DNA of 64,000 bases from an uncultured Oscillospiraceae bacterium (GTDB lineage: Bacteria > Bacillota > Clostridia > Oscillospirales > Ruminococcaceae): NCBI GenBank assembly GCA_910586535.1, contig CAJUHS010000001.1, positions 186,396 to 250,395 of the forward strand, in the 5' to 3' direction. The notes beneath the pieces were generated by a model. The model worked only from the letters and a program-made list of their open reading frames with translations, was not told the origin of the DNA and made no database searches. The position numbers and the translations under genes are program-made. Below, in pieces: positions 7,903-16,897 of the stretch (the stretch's first letter is position 1; the number at the start of each line of letters is the position of its first letter).

Positions 7903-8217
7903 TTACTGCCTTGAAAGCCATGCGTAAGCGATATCCAAAGCCTCATAAAGGCTGTTTTTCTCGCTTTGTTTTTTGATAGCCTCCATTGGCGAAAGCTTTT
8001 CATCGGTAGCCATTTTGTAGATCTTGACTCTGCTTGCCACATCCAGATCGCCGATCTTGGTTTTTTCGGTTATCTGCATCCATATGACATATTCGTCGTT
8101 CATGTTTCCGTAATATATCTCGTCCTTGTTTCTTACAAGAGGATATCCCTTATAGCTGAGAAAGTTGTTTCCCTTGGCGGTCTCCTCGTTTGTCTGAACA
8201 GTTTTTGTTTCTGCCAT
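7903..8217 (-). CDS. Small conserved protein of unknown function
   Basis: A 104-residue soluble protein with no signal peptide or membrane helix. The N-terminal 15 residues look disordered. The core contains FLSYKGYPLVRNKDEIYYGN, then EYVIWMQI, and ends in a short helix (SLYEALDIAYAWLSRQ). I recall similar proteins in Clostridia but no named domain. It has its own strong promoter (8347-8375), an untranslated leader of about 120 nt, an AGGAGGAAACGC ribosome site and its own terminator. That set-up suggests an abundant, independently controlled protein. Confidence 0.8.
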   Translation of the reverse strand: MAETKTVQTNEETAKGNNFLSYKGYPLVRNKDEIYYGNMNDEYVIWMQITEKTKIGDLDVASRVKIYKMATDEKLSPMEAIKKQSEKNSLYEALDIAYAWLSRQ

Positions 8218-8552
8218 TGCGTTTCCTCCTTTTCTTGTCGGTTAGTCGATTTGTGCAGGCATTTATATTCCGTATCAATGTGTTTAATAATATCGAAGGC
8301 TTACTGCTTTGCCGTCTGATATTCTTTTTATAAGCCTCCTGAAATAATTATAACATATTATTTTCATAATTTCAACAGAAATTTATAAAAAACCTGCAAA
8401 AATTTTCCGCATAATTCTGCGGGTCGGCGAAAAGCAATCAGGGATTCGGCCGTCCTTGTTTTTCTGCCGTTTTGCCTCGCCCTGAACGGGCAGCCTTACC
8501 AGTATACCGTGTTTCGGACAAAAAGCACGTCGAAATCCGTTGTCAAACTAAT
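8218..8552. other. Intergenic region: leader, promoter and 3' end of the export operon
   Basis: This 335-bp gap holds the minus-strand promoter at 8347-8375 and the roughly 120-nt leader of the small unknown gene. A short hairpin, CCGCA/TGCGG (about 8408-8424), may end the DUF4340 operon transcript; its minus-strand tail is AAAATTTTTG. Between 8430 and 8552 I see no gene or convincing RNA motif. Confidence 0.5.
8347..8375 (-). promoter_or_regulatory. Sigma-A promoter of the small unknown gene
   Basis: TTGAAA (8370-8375) and TATAAT (8347-8352) on the minus strand, spaced by 17 bp. Confidence 0.75.
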
Positions 8553-10040
8553 TTACCAGTTAATTACAATTTCTTGGCCGTTTTCATAAAGCTCAAGGTT
8601 TTTGATGAACCTGTCAACGTAGGATTGCTGACATCTGTACTTGGATTCTCCGTTAAGGCGTACGACCGCCTGTCTGTTTCCGACGGGGATAAATTCAATA
8701 AAGTCTCCGCCGCCGTCCTTTGTGACGATCTCCACAGTGAGCGCGGGTTCTGCTGAAACGTCCTCGAAATAAAGCTCGCTACTGGGAGCGCGCAGGATAA
8801 ACTGGTAAAGATTTTTGAAAGCGTCTCCGTCAACCGCTTCGCCGTTGAGAGTAACCGCGAAATCGTCTGCGCCTCCCGCAAATTCAAATCTCATATCCTT
8901 GCTTTCGCACATAATATTCAGCTTTTCGAGGTCGTACACATAATTGCTTGTGTACATCGTGGTAACAATATCCAAAGGCTTTACGGTCAGCCACGGCAGA
9001 CTGCTTTCCGTAAAAATATAGATAATGTCGATTCCGTCCACATAAACGAATCTGCCCTCTTTTTTTCCTTCCTCATTGATAAACTCGTTTCCTATTCTGA
9101 AGTGGAGAACGTCTCCGCCGTTTATTTCAGCTGTTACCTCAGCCGCTGGAGTGTTCATGCCGCTTTTTTCAAGGTCATCCTCGTTGGGATTGAGCACGGC
9201 AAGATCGCTTGCGGTGAGTCCGAAGATACCGCTTGTAACACCCGAAGACGTCTCGGGGTTAAGGTCGCGGAAAACAGGCTCGCTCAGAACATAGGTCGAA
9301 GAGTTTGCCACCATGCTGTCTTCATCGTCAAGACGCACGTCGTACTCGATAATAATATCGTAATCAATGTCAGCGCGGCTTACCGTCAGCTTATTTATTC
9401 TGCTGTAGTCGGTAGTATCGTTCTCATCCTTGGAAGCCTGAACACTGTAAACGGTTTTGTTTATAAGAGCGTACTTGTCTTCAAGAAAACAGCTGAGAGC
9501 CGTGTTGAATACGGTGTAGACCTTAGGATCGCCCTCAAGCATAACGTAACGTTTTGTTTCCTCCGGAGTAAGGTTTCCGATGATAAGCTTTTTAACGGTA
9601 TTGCTACTGTCGGAAAATTCTGCGGTAAAGGTAGCCGAGGGAGTATCCAGACCGTAAATGGAGATGTCCTCGGGAGCTTCGACTACGGTCTGCTGCGCGG
9701 TAAGGCTCGAAGAATTTTCCACAAGCTTTGTCATAACGCTTCCGCTGAGAGGGAGATTGGCTATCGAAGCCACAGTCCATACCGAAGAGTCGCCCTCTCC
9801 CACGCGTATCACCTCATATGTGCCTTTCTCGTTTTCGATAGTAAGCTTTGCAAGATCGCCCGGAGCCTTGTCGTACAGAAGAGAAGTGGTTACCTCCTCC
9901 TCGCCGGAGTCAGCCTCCTCTTCCTCCGGAGCGGTTTTCATCAGCAGGAACGCCGCTCCTCCGAGAACCGCCGCGATAACGCAGATAATAATTATTAACC
10001 TGATATTTTTTTTCATTACTTGTGTCTCCTCCTGAGCCAT
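8553..10040 (-). CDS. DUF4340 domain protein, last gene of an ABC-2 export operon
   Basis: A 495-residue protein with a short cytoplasmic N-terminus, one transmembrane helix (about residues 11-31), an acidic linker and a long extracytoplasmic DUF4340 region. DUF4340 proteins usually accompany GldA/F/G-like ABC systems, as here; their function is not established. The start overlaps the end of the upstream GldG-like gene by 25 bp, which points to translational coupling. Confidence 0.85.
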   Translation of the reverse strand: MAQEETQVMKKNIRLIIIICVIAAVLGGAAFLLMKTAPEEEEADSGEEEVTTSLLYDKAPGDLAKLTIENEKGTYEVIRVGEGDSSVWTVASIANLPLSGSVMTKLVENSSSLTAQQTVVEAPEDISIYGLDTPSATFTAEFSDSSNTVKKLIIGNLTPEETKRYVMLEGDPKVYTVFNTALSCFLEDKYALINKTVYSVQASKDENDTTDYSRINKLTVSRADIDYDIIIEYDVRLDDEDSMVANSSTYVLSEPVFRDLNPETSSGVTSGIFGLTASDLAVLNPNEDDLEKSGMNTPAAEVTAEINGGDVLHFRIGNEFINEEGKKEGRFVYVDGIDIIYIFTESSLPWLTVKPLDIVTTMYTSNYVYDLEKLNIMCESKDMRFEFAGGADDFAVTLNGEAVDGDAFKNLYQFILRAPSSELYFEDVSAEPALTVEIVTKDGGGDFIEFIPVGNRQAVVRLNGESKYRCQQSYVDRFIKNLELYENGQEIVINW

Positions 10041-11539
10041 ACGGCGATCCCGATAACAGCCGCCGCTCCCGGAACAACAAACATAAATACTACTCTCATA
10101 GCCGAAATCTGGGATTCGGTAGCCTGATATGTCTGTCCGGAAAGGTCTTTGTCAAGAATGTCAATACCGCTTTCCTTTCCGGAAACCTTATTTATTATTG
10201 AAATGAAATAATCGCCGTTGTTGAAATAGGTCTGGCTTGTATAGCCGTTGTTGAGCACATAATCCGAACCTATAACAAGAATATTGGAGAGAAGCTGCTC
10301 GTTGTCCTTGAAAACGTACTTGCTGGAAAGAGTCATAAGGGGTATGCTTTTTTCCTCGATCTCGGGCATAACGCCTGTTTCAGCATACTCTCTGGTCATT
10401 TCCTCGGTCAGGTAGTAGCCTGTCTCCGCGGTATTAAGCAGCGAGTACGCCGAAACATTTCCGCGGTGCTCAAAAAGAATTTCAAGAGGTCTGACATAAG
10501 CGGCTGCCACGGGATTTTCAAGAGTCTCGTCAGGAATGCCTCCGGTATAGTTTGTCTCCGCACCGTCGCCGGTGGAGATAGTGCCGCTGTCGCCGATATA
10601 GGTCACAAAGCCGTAGCCTCCAGAACCCCCAAGTATATTCTGCTGATTGCTGTCGCTGACAATACCGCTGACTACCTTGACTCCCCATTCAGCCAGGAAA
10701 GCGTCGATATTCGGTGTGGGATTCTGGGACGTGCTTGCAAGGTATATCATGTTTTTTCCGTAGTTTCCGTCGTTTTCCATGAAGTTGTAGAGCTTGTCCA
10801 CCAGTTCCTCGGAAAAGTCGTTCAGCGGAGAATTTACAATGATAAGCGAAGCCTCCGCGGGAATTTCCTCCGTAAGAGGGTCAATTTTCACAACGTCGAA
10901 TCCGTCGTCCTCGAGCATTGACCGGACGTTTCCTTCTACTGCGCTTTCGGTGATGATATCAAGATAAACCGCAGTTTTGGGATCCGGGTCGGTGATATAC
11001 ATTATCGCCGACGTAAGGGTCTTTTCCGCCTTTGAGGAAACGATACTCTGGGACATTGTGTAGTAGTTTATCTCGGTATTGAACAGGTCGTTTACAGAAA
11101 TAACTCTTATACGCTTGGTGTCCTCGTTGAAAAGCACGATGCTGTTCTCGGAAATGCTTCCGCTGTAGTACTGCTTATACTTGTCAACGTATGTCGGGTT
11201 TACTGTCATATCTATAAAATTGAGGGATATTTTATCGCTTCCCGCAGCATACTTTTTCAGCACCTCGTACGCCTGCTTGATATATTTGCTTTCCGAGGTC
11301 TGGAAGTATGTCTCGTCAACGGTAGTGCATATTTCCACCTTTTCGTTCAGCTTTGCAAGATAATCCTTTGTCTCATCGGTAATAGCGAAGTCCTTGTTGG
11401 GAGTAAGGTCAAGGTTCATGTTCACCCTGTCCGAAAACAGCGCGACGATCACGTTTATAAGGATCACAAGCACGATAACCGCAACGGTTATCGCCATTGC
11501 AGCCGTACCGTATTTAAGCTTTTTGGTATTTATTTTCAT
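10016..11539 (-). CDS. GldG-family ABC transporter auxiliary protein
   Basis: A 507-residue protein with a transmembrane helix at each end (about 14-36 and 480-500, the latter followed by WLRRRHK) and a large external domain. The external part begins with the DLTPNKDFAITDETKDYL pattern of the GldG/ABC_transp_aux family and contains the EVLKKYAAGSDKISLNFIDM segment typical of it. In Bacteroidetes the homologue is tied to gliding motility; in Clostridia it belongs to ABC-2 systems of unknown cargo. It lies 30 bp after the permease gene. Confidence 0.87.
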   Translation of the reverse strand: MKINTKKLKYGTAAMAITVAVIVLVILINVIVALFSDRVNMNLDLTPNKDFAITDETKDYLAKLNEKVEICTTVDETYFQTSESKYIKQAYEVLKKYAAGSDKISLNFIDMTVNPTYVDKYKQYYSGSISENSIVLFNEDTKRIRVISVNDLFNTEINYYTMSQSIVSSKAEKTLTSAIMYITDPDPKTAVYLDIITESAVEGNVRSMLEDDGFDVVKIDPLTEEIPAEASLIIVNSPLNDFSEELVDKLYNFMENDGNYGKNMIYLASTSQNPTPNIDAFLAEWGVKVVSGIVSDSNQQNILGGSGGYGFVTYIGDSGTISTGDGAETNYTGGIPDETLENPVAAAYVRPLEILFEHRGNVSAYSLLNTAETGYYLTEEMTREYAETGVMPEIEEKSIPLMTLSSKYVFKDNEQLLSNILVIGSDYVLNNGYTSQTYFNNGDYFISIINKVSGKESGIDILDKDLSGQTYQATESQISAMRVVFMFVVPGAAAVIGIAVWLRRRHK

Positions 11540-11569
11540 AGCAATAGCTCCTTTCTCAGTTATGAACTG

Positions 11570-12277
11570 TCACGCCCAGCGGCGCTTTTCAAGAGCGCGC
11601 ACCGTGAGAAAGTTAAATATGAAAATTATGCTGACAAAGAAAATAATGTTTGGCACGCTGAAAAGTCCCGTGGAGAACTCGGCATACCTGCTGTAAAATC
11701 CCAGCGACACCATAACAGTTCTGAGCCATTCGACCTGAACGATACCCGAAAGCATATCTATCATAAAGAAAAACATTATTATGATGAAGCTGATTATTGC
11801 CGCCACCACCTGACTTTCCGTCATTGCGGACACAAACAGGCCGATAGCTATAAAGCTTGCGCCGAGCATAACAAGAGCGGCTAAATTTCCGATAACGGTA
11901 GCCCACGCAAGATATCCTGAAAGTCCGAAAAGAACTACCGCATACACCGCATAAACAGCTATTGCGCAAAGGAAAACACAGGTCGCCGCAAGAAATTTTC
12001 CCATTACCACGGAGAAAAGATTTACGGGAGCCGTAAGCAGACACTGGTCGGTTTTCTGCCGTTTTTCCTCGGTAAACAGCCGCATGGTAAGCAGGGGCAG
12101 CAGTATCATCAGGATATTGAACGCGCACTGGAAAACATAGGACATATCCGTCAGACCGTAGTAAACATTATAGTTGACAAAGTAAGTCGCCGTGTAAAGA
12201 TAGAACACGGTAATGAAAATGTAAGCAATAGGCGAGGTGAAATAAGCCTTCAGCTCGCGCCTGAAAATTGCGCCCAT
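11570..12277 (-). CDS. ABC-2 type permease (GldF-like)
   Basis: A 235-residue integral membrane protein with six predicted helices, starting MGAIFRRELKAYFTSPIAYI, the usual N-terminus of ABC-2 permeases of the GldF group. It would form the membrane channel with the ATPase encoded just upstream. Its start codon shares the end of the ATPase gene at 12277. Confidence 0.88.
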   Translation of the reverse strand: MGAIFRRELKAYFTSPIAYIFITVFYLYTATYFVNYNVYYGLTDMSYVFQCAFNILMILLPLLTMRLFTEEKRQKTDQCLLTAPVNLFSVVMGKFLAATCVFLCAIAVYAVYAVVLFGLSGYLAWATVIGNLAALVMLGASFIAIGLFVSAMTESQVVAAIISFIIIMFFFMIDMLSGIVQVEWLRTVMVSLGFYSRYAEFSTGLFSVPNIIFFVSIIFIFNFLTVRALEKRRWA

Positions 12278-13338
12278 TATTCCTCAGCCTCCTTTGAATT
12301 TTCATCTGCGGTTTTCCCGCTGTTTTCCTCAGCAGAGGATTTTTCTTCATCTGCGGAAGCCGTCTCCGCTTTATACCCGGAGGACTTTTTCATTTTCAGC
12401 TCAAAGCTGTCGTCCATTGTTATTTTCAGGAAGATGTCCTCCAAAGTCATCTCGGAGGATTTGAGCCCTAAAATTATCCAGTTTCTTGCCGCAACTCTCT
12501 TAAATAGCTCGCGGCGGATATCAGCGTCTTCTTTTGTCTCTATCTCGTAGTCGTACACGCCCTTTTCCCGCTCCATATCTGCTGAAACGGAAATTACCCC
12601 GGAAATGCCCTTTATTGTTTTCAGGACTTCCTCACGCGCTCCGTCGATACGTGCTATGAGCCTGTAGTCGGTAGTAATGTTTTTGGTAAGATTTTCCGTG
12701 GTATCGTCCGCAGCAATCTTTCCCTTGTTGATGATTATTACCCTGTCGCACACCGCCTGTATCTCGGGCAGAATGTGTGAGGACAGAATAACCGTGTGCT
12801 TTTTGCCAAGCTTTTTGATAAGCGTCCTTATCTCGATTATCTGCTTGGGGTCGAGACCTACCGTAGGCTCGTCCAGGATAAGGATAGGGGGATTTCCTAT
12901 CAAGGCCTGTGCAAGACCCACTCTCTGCTTGTAGCCCTTTGAAAGATTGCGGATTATACGTTCGTAAACGTCGGTTATCTTGACAAGTCCGCAAACGTCT
13001 TCAAGGTGAGCTTTGCGCGGAATTTTGCATTTTTTCAGGTCGTACACGAAATTGAGATAATCCTTGACCGTCATGTCAAGATAGAGGGGAGGTATCTCGG
13101 GGAGATAACCTATATTTTTCTTTGCGTTAATGGGGTCGTCAAGAATATCAACACCGTTTATCAGCGCCTTTCCCGACGTTGAGGAAATGTACCCAGTAAG
13201 CATATTCATTGTCGTGGACTTGCCCGCGCCGTTTGGTCCGAGGAAACCGAGTATCTCCCCGTCGTTCACGGTAAAGGTAAGGCTGTCCACAGCTTTTTTT
13301 GCGCCGTACTGCTTTGTAAGGTTCTGAACTTCTATCAT
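12277..13338 (-). CDS. ABC transporter ATP-binding protein (GldA-like)
   Basis: A 353-residue ATPase. It has Walker A GPNGAGKST (near residue 35), signature LSKGYKQR, Walker B ILILDEPTVGLDP and the switch His in SSHILPE. After the nucleotide domain come an alpha/beta extension and a very acidic, Ser/Glu/Ala-rich tail of about 35 residues that is probably disordered. It is the first gene of a four-gene unit (ATPase, permease, GldG-like, DUF4340) that presumably exports or assembles something at the cell surface. Confidence 0.92.
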   Translation of the reverse strand: MIEVQNLTKQYGAKKAVDSLTFTVNDGEILGFLGPNGAGKSTTMNMLTGYISSTSGKALINGVDILDDPINAKKNIGYLPEIPPLYLDMTVKDYLNFVYDLKKCKIPRKAHLEDVCGLVKITDVYERIIRNLSKGYKQRVGLAQALIGNPPILILDEPTVGLDPKQIIEIRTLIKKLGKKHTVILSSHILPEIQAVCDRVIIINKGKIAADDTTENLTKNITTDYRLIARIDGAREEVLKTIKGISGVISVSADMEREKGVYDYEIETKEDADIRRELFKRVAARNWIILGLKSSEMTLEDIFLKITMDDSFELKMKKSSGYKAETASADEEKSSAEENSGKTADENSKEAEE

Positions 13339-13411
13339 GCAGCAGACCTCCTTTTAGGATTTTTTACGTTATCATAATAATACGTTCCATATTTTATCAG
13401 CATAATGTGTA

Positions 13412-13428
13412 TAACCTGTGACAGGTTA
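13412..13428. promoter_or_regulatory. 17-bp perfect palindrome, possible operator
   Basis: TAACCTGTgACAGGTTA is an exact inverted repeat with a single central base. It lies between gltX (ending at 13479) and the start of the ABC operon (13338), about where a regulator could block that operon's promoter. No T-run follows, so it is not a good terminator. No local regulator gene is present to pair with it. Confidence 0.4.
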
Positions 13429-13478
13429 ATAAAAATTAACAAACTTAACGGAACAAATTATCTGTACACACAAAATAC

Positions 13479-14939
13479 TCAGGACAACTGTTCCAAAGCT
13501 TTTTTAATACGCGCGATACTGTCGTTTTTACCCAGTATCGCCGCAAGCTCTATCCCTCCGCCGGGAGTCATTGCCTTGCCCGAAAGAGCGGCTCTCATAG
13601 GCAGGAGCACCCAGCCGTTTTTTACGCCCAGCTTTTCTATCTCGGCGAATACGGCGGCGTGGATATTTTCCTCGTTCCAGTTTTCCCCGGAAATATTCTC
13701 CAGTACGGGCAGTACCGCCTGCAAAGCCGGCAGGGCCGTTTCCGCGCTGGTTTTCATCTTCTTGTTAAAGAACAGCTCGTTATCGTATTCACGAAGCTCG
13801 TCAATAAAATCAACCTTTTCGGGGATATCTGACAGCAGCTCGGTACGGGGCTGCAAGGTCTTTACAAGCACGTCAAGGTCAATATCCTCCCGCTTGCAGG
13901 TCTGCCTGATATAGGGCAGAGCCAAAGCCTTGAACTCCTCATGGGGAAGCTTTCTCAGCCACTCCGCGTTGATCGCGGTCATCTTGACGGGGTCGAAGAT
14001 AGCGGGGGATTTTGAAAGTCCGCCGATGTCAAATTCCTTGATAAGTTCGTCAAGAGTGAAGATTTCCTGTTCGCTCTTGGGAGCCCAGCCCAAAAGCGCG
14101 ATATAGTTCAGTATTGCGGGAATATAGTAGCCTCTTTCAACAAAGTCGCCGAAGTAAGCGTCGCCGTCCCGCTTTGAAAGCTTATGTGTAGCGTCCCTCA
14201 TGATACGCTCAACATGGATATATTCGGGAATTTCCCAGCCGAAAGCCTCATACAGAAGATTGTATTTCGGCGCGGAGGACAGGTACTCGTTTCCGCGTAC
14301 AACATGGGTAATTCCCATTAAATGGTCGTCCACAACGTTTGCAAAGTTGTATGTGGGCATACCGTCCGCTTTCAGAAGTATCTGGTCGTCCAGGTCGGCG
14401 TTGGGGACGGTTATGTCTCCGTAAAGCTCGTCGTGGAATGTTGTCTCGCCGTTAAGGGGTATCTTCTGCCTGATAACGTAGGGAGTGCCCTCTGCAAGAA
14501 GCCTGTCAACTTCTTCCTTGGGCAGGTCACGGCAGTGACGGTCGTAGGTGGGCGTAATGCCCTTTGCTTTCTGCTCCTCGTGAACCTGCTCCATGCGCTC
14601 CTTTGTGCAGAAGCAATAGTAAGCGTGACCCGACTTTACAAGCTGCTCGGCGTACTCCTTGAAAATACCCATTCTCTCCGACTGAACATAGGGACCCGCG
14701 GGTCCGCCGATGTCGGGACCTTCGTCCCAGTTAAGGCCGCATTTTCTCAGGGTATCGTAGATAACGTCGGTAGCGCCCTCCACATAACGTCCCTGATCAG
14801 TGTCCTCAATGCGGAGTATAAATTTTCCTCCGTATTTTTTTGCGATAATATATGTGTACAGCGCGGTGCGCAGGTTGCCTATGTGCATAAAGCCAGTAGG
14901 ACTGGGAGCAAACCGCGTTCTGACGTTTTCTGTTTTCAT
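13479..14939 (-). CDS. gltX: Glutamate--tRNA ligase
   Basis: A 486-residue class I synthetase that charges tRNAGlu. Its FAPSPTGFMHIGNLRTALYT is the HIGH region (here HIGN) and HKLSKRDGD is the KMSKS-type loop. The length is normal. It begins 22 bp after ribF and is the last gene of the rimP operon. Confidence 0.97.
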   Translation of the reverse strand: MKTENVRTRFAPSPTGFMHIGNLRTALYTYIIAKKYGGKFILRIEDTDQGRYVEGATDVIYDTLRKCGLNWDEGPDIGGPAGPYVQSERMGIFKEYAEQLVKSGHAYYCFCTKERMEQVHEEQKAKGITPTYDRHCRDLPKEEVDRLLAEGTPYVIRQKIPLNGETTFHDELYGDITVPNADLDDQILLKADGMPTYNFANVVDDHLMGITHVVRGNEYLSSAPKYNLLYEAFGWEIPEYIHVERIMRDATHKLSKRDGDAYFGDFVERGYYIPAILNYIALLGWAPKSEQEIFTLDELIKEFDIGGLSKSPAIFDPVKMTAINAEWLRKLPHEEFKALALPYIRQTCKREDIDLDVLVKTLQPRTELLSDIPEKVDFIDELREYDNELFFNKKMKTSAETALPALQAVLPVLENISGENWNEENIHAAVFAEIEKLGVKNGWVLLPMRAALSGKAMTPGGGIELAAILGKNDSIARIKKALEQLS

Positions 14940-14961
14940 TCCGGATCATGTCCTTTCAGTT

Positions 14962-15933
14962 TTATTTCTCGGCAGCGTCTGCGTTTGGTTGAGTCTCGCA
15001 AAGAAGCCGTACCTTATCGGGAACAGTGCGCGCTTTTTCAACGTCCGCGGCAATACAGGCTTTAAGCTCGTCCACGTCTGCAAATTTCCGTTCAGGACGC
15101 AGAAACGCAGTAAGAGTTACCTTGGCCGTTTCGCCGTAAAGCTCCTCTCCCGAATAGTCTATTATGTAGGTCTCCGCAAGAGGGGCGTCACTGCCTACGG
15201 TAGGCTTCACGCCAATGTTTGTAACGCTTTTGTAAATACCTCCGCAGACCTCCGTCCGCGAAGCGTATACGCCGTATTTGGGTACGATCTGCCGTTTTGG
15301 AAAATACTGGTTTATGGTAGGAAAATCAAGAGTCCTGCCCAGCTTTCTTCCGTAAGCAACGGGCATCTTCAAAGCAAAACCCGAACCCATAAGCAGATTG
15401 GCGCGCTCTATTTTCCCCTCGCGGATAAGACCGCGTATCATTGTGGATGATATCCTTTCGCCGAAGTTTTCCGTTACCTTTGGCACGGAGTACAGCTTTA
15501 TGCCGTGTCTTCTGCAAAGTACGTCAAGCTCTCTGACTCCCCATTTCGCGCCATTGCCGAAGCGGAAATCCTCTCCGCATACGGCACATTTCGCGTTAAA
15601 TTTATCGCACAGAACAAGCTGAACGAACCCGTCTCCGTCCAAATCCTTAAAATTGGCAAAATCGGGGGAGTACACATATTTGACCCCGAGACCCTCCAGC
15701 AGCTCGAACTTCATATCGCGGGAAAGGATATAGTCTACACCGCCCGTTCCCTTTGACGTAACGCTCGATGTATCGAAAGTAAACACCGCAGGCTCAGCTC
15801 CGGGAGTTCTGCCCGCGATATCCGCCGCGTACCGTATAACTGTGCGGTGACCGTAATGAAGTCCGTCAAAAAGTCCCATGGCGACGACTGTTCCGCCGTC
15901 GGGAACGCTGTTTGTTCCCGTCAGATCTATCAT
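14962..15933 (-). CDS. ribF: Bifunctional riboflavin kinase/FAD synthetase
   Basis: The cytoplasmic enzyme converts riboflavin to FMN and then FAD. The N-terminal FAD synthetase domain shows MGLFDGLHYGH and ISSTMIRGLI. The C-terminal riboflavin kinase domain (from about residue 190) shows GRTLDFPTIN and VTNIGVKPTV. I use the ATG at 15933; a GTG six bases upstream is equally possible given the AGGAAAG site. It sits between truB and gltX in the long operon, a usual Firmicutes arrangement. Confidence 0.95.
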   Translation of the reverse strand: MIDLTGTNSVPDGGTVVAMGLFDGLHYGHRTVIRYAADIAGRTPGAEPAVFTFDTSSVTSKGTGGVDYILSRDMKFELLEGLGVKYVYSPDFANFKDLDGDGFVQLVLCDKFNAKCAVCGEDFRFGNGAKWGVRELDVLCRRHGIKLYSVPKVTENFGERISSTMIRGLIREGKIERANLLMGSGFALKMPVAYGRKLGRTLDFPTINQYFPKRQIVPKYGVYASRTEVCGGIYKSVTNIGVKPTVGSDAPLAETYIIDYSGEELYGETAKVTLTAFLRPERKFADVDELKACIAADVEKARTVPDKVRLLCETQPNADAAEK

Positions 15934-15989
15934 AAACACGACCGCTTTCCTATTCGGGAAAACGTGCCCTCCTCTCTCGGAAGTTTATA

Positions 15990-16895
15990 CTATAAATAAA
16001 AGTTTCTTTCAACTTTCAAAATACCGTTTTCATTGTCGGGTACGGCTGTGCCTATAAAGCCGCTCTCGCCGTAAACCCTTATCCGCTCCGATTTTGCGGG
16101 GACGCGTATCCTGTCAAGGTCAAGCTTTACGCCGTTTCTGTACATTCTTTCCTGCGCACCTTTAAGGTGCAGCGCGGGTAAGTCCGCAAACACGTCCTCA
16201 ATAGGCTTTATAAACGGCAGGAAATCGCCGCCGTTCTCCGCCGCCTTCTGGAGCTGCTCAAGTGTAACGCAGTCCTCAAGGGAAAATCCACATGCGTGAG
16301 TTCTCACAAGAGATGTCATTATCCCTCCGCACGCTAAAGCGTCTCCGATGTCATTTATCAGCGTTCGGATATAGGTACCCTTTGAGCAGGAGACCTCCAT
16401 CGTGCCGCTGCGGCTCTCATCATCGTAGTCCGAAAGCTCCAGCGAATAGACCGTAACAGTCCTTGCGGGACGTTCCACCGTCTTGCCCTCTCTGGCAAGC
16501 TCATAAAGACGCTTTCCGTTCACTGACACAGCCGAATACATAGGGGGTATCTGTTCAATGGTTCCCCGAAAGCTTTCCAGCGCGGACAAAAGCTTGTCCA
16601 TAGGAACAGCGTTACCGTTTTCGGACAAAACTGTTCCTGTACTGTCCTGCGTATCGGTCGTAACGCCTAAGCGGAATCCCGCAAGATAGGTCTTGTCATG
16701 ATCAGGGAGGATATCGCAGGCTTTCGCGGCACGTCCCGCAAAAACAGGAAGTACCCCCGTAGCCATAGGGTCGAGGGTACCTGCGTGACCGAGACGCTTC
16801 ATTTTAAGTATCCCCCGCATTTTTGCGATAACGTCAAAGCTTGTGAAGCCTGCTGGCTTATTCACGCAGATAATCCCGCAAAACTCCGTGCTCAT
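15990..16895 (-). CDS. truB: tRNA pseudouridine(55) synthase
   Basis: It forms pseudouridine 55 in the T-loop of tRNAs. The catalytic motif GHAGTLDPMATGVL (with the essential Asp) and the following SKGTYIRTLINDIG are present. The likely start is the ATG at 16895, just beyond the nrnA stop codon; an in-frame ATG at 16910 would make a 13-bp overlap. Either way the gene is tightly coupled to nrnA. Confidence 0.95.
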   Translation of the reverse strand: MSTEFCGIICVNKPAGFTSFDVIAKMRGILKMKRLGHAGTLDPMATGVLPVFAGRAAKACDILPDHDKTYLAGFRLGVTTDTQDSTGTVLSENGNAVPMDKLLSALESFRGTIEQIPPMYSAVSVNGKRLYELAREGKTVERPARTVTVYSLELSDYDDESRSGTMEVSCSKGTYIRTLINDIGDALACGGIMTSLVRTHACGFSLEDCVTLEQLQKAAENGGDFLPFIKPIEDVFADLPALHLKGAQERMYRNGVKLDLDRIRVPAKSERIRVYGESGFIGTAVPDNENGILKVERNFYL

Positions 16896-16897
16896 GG

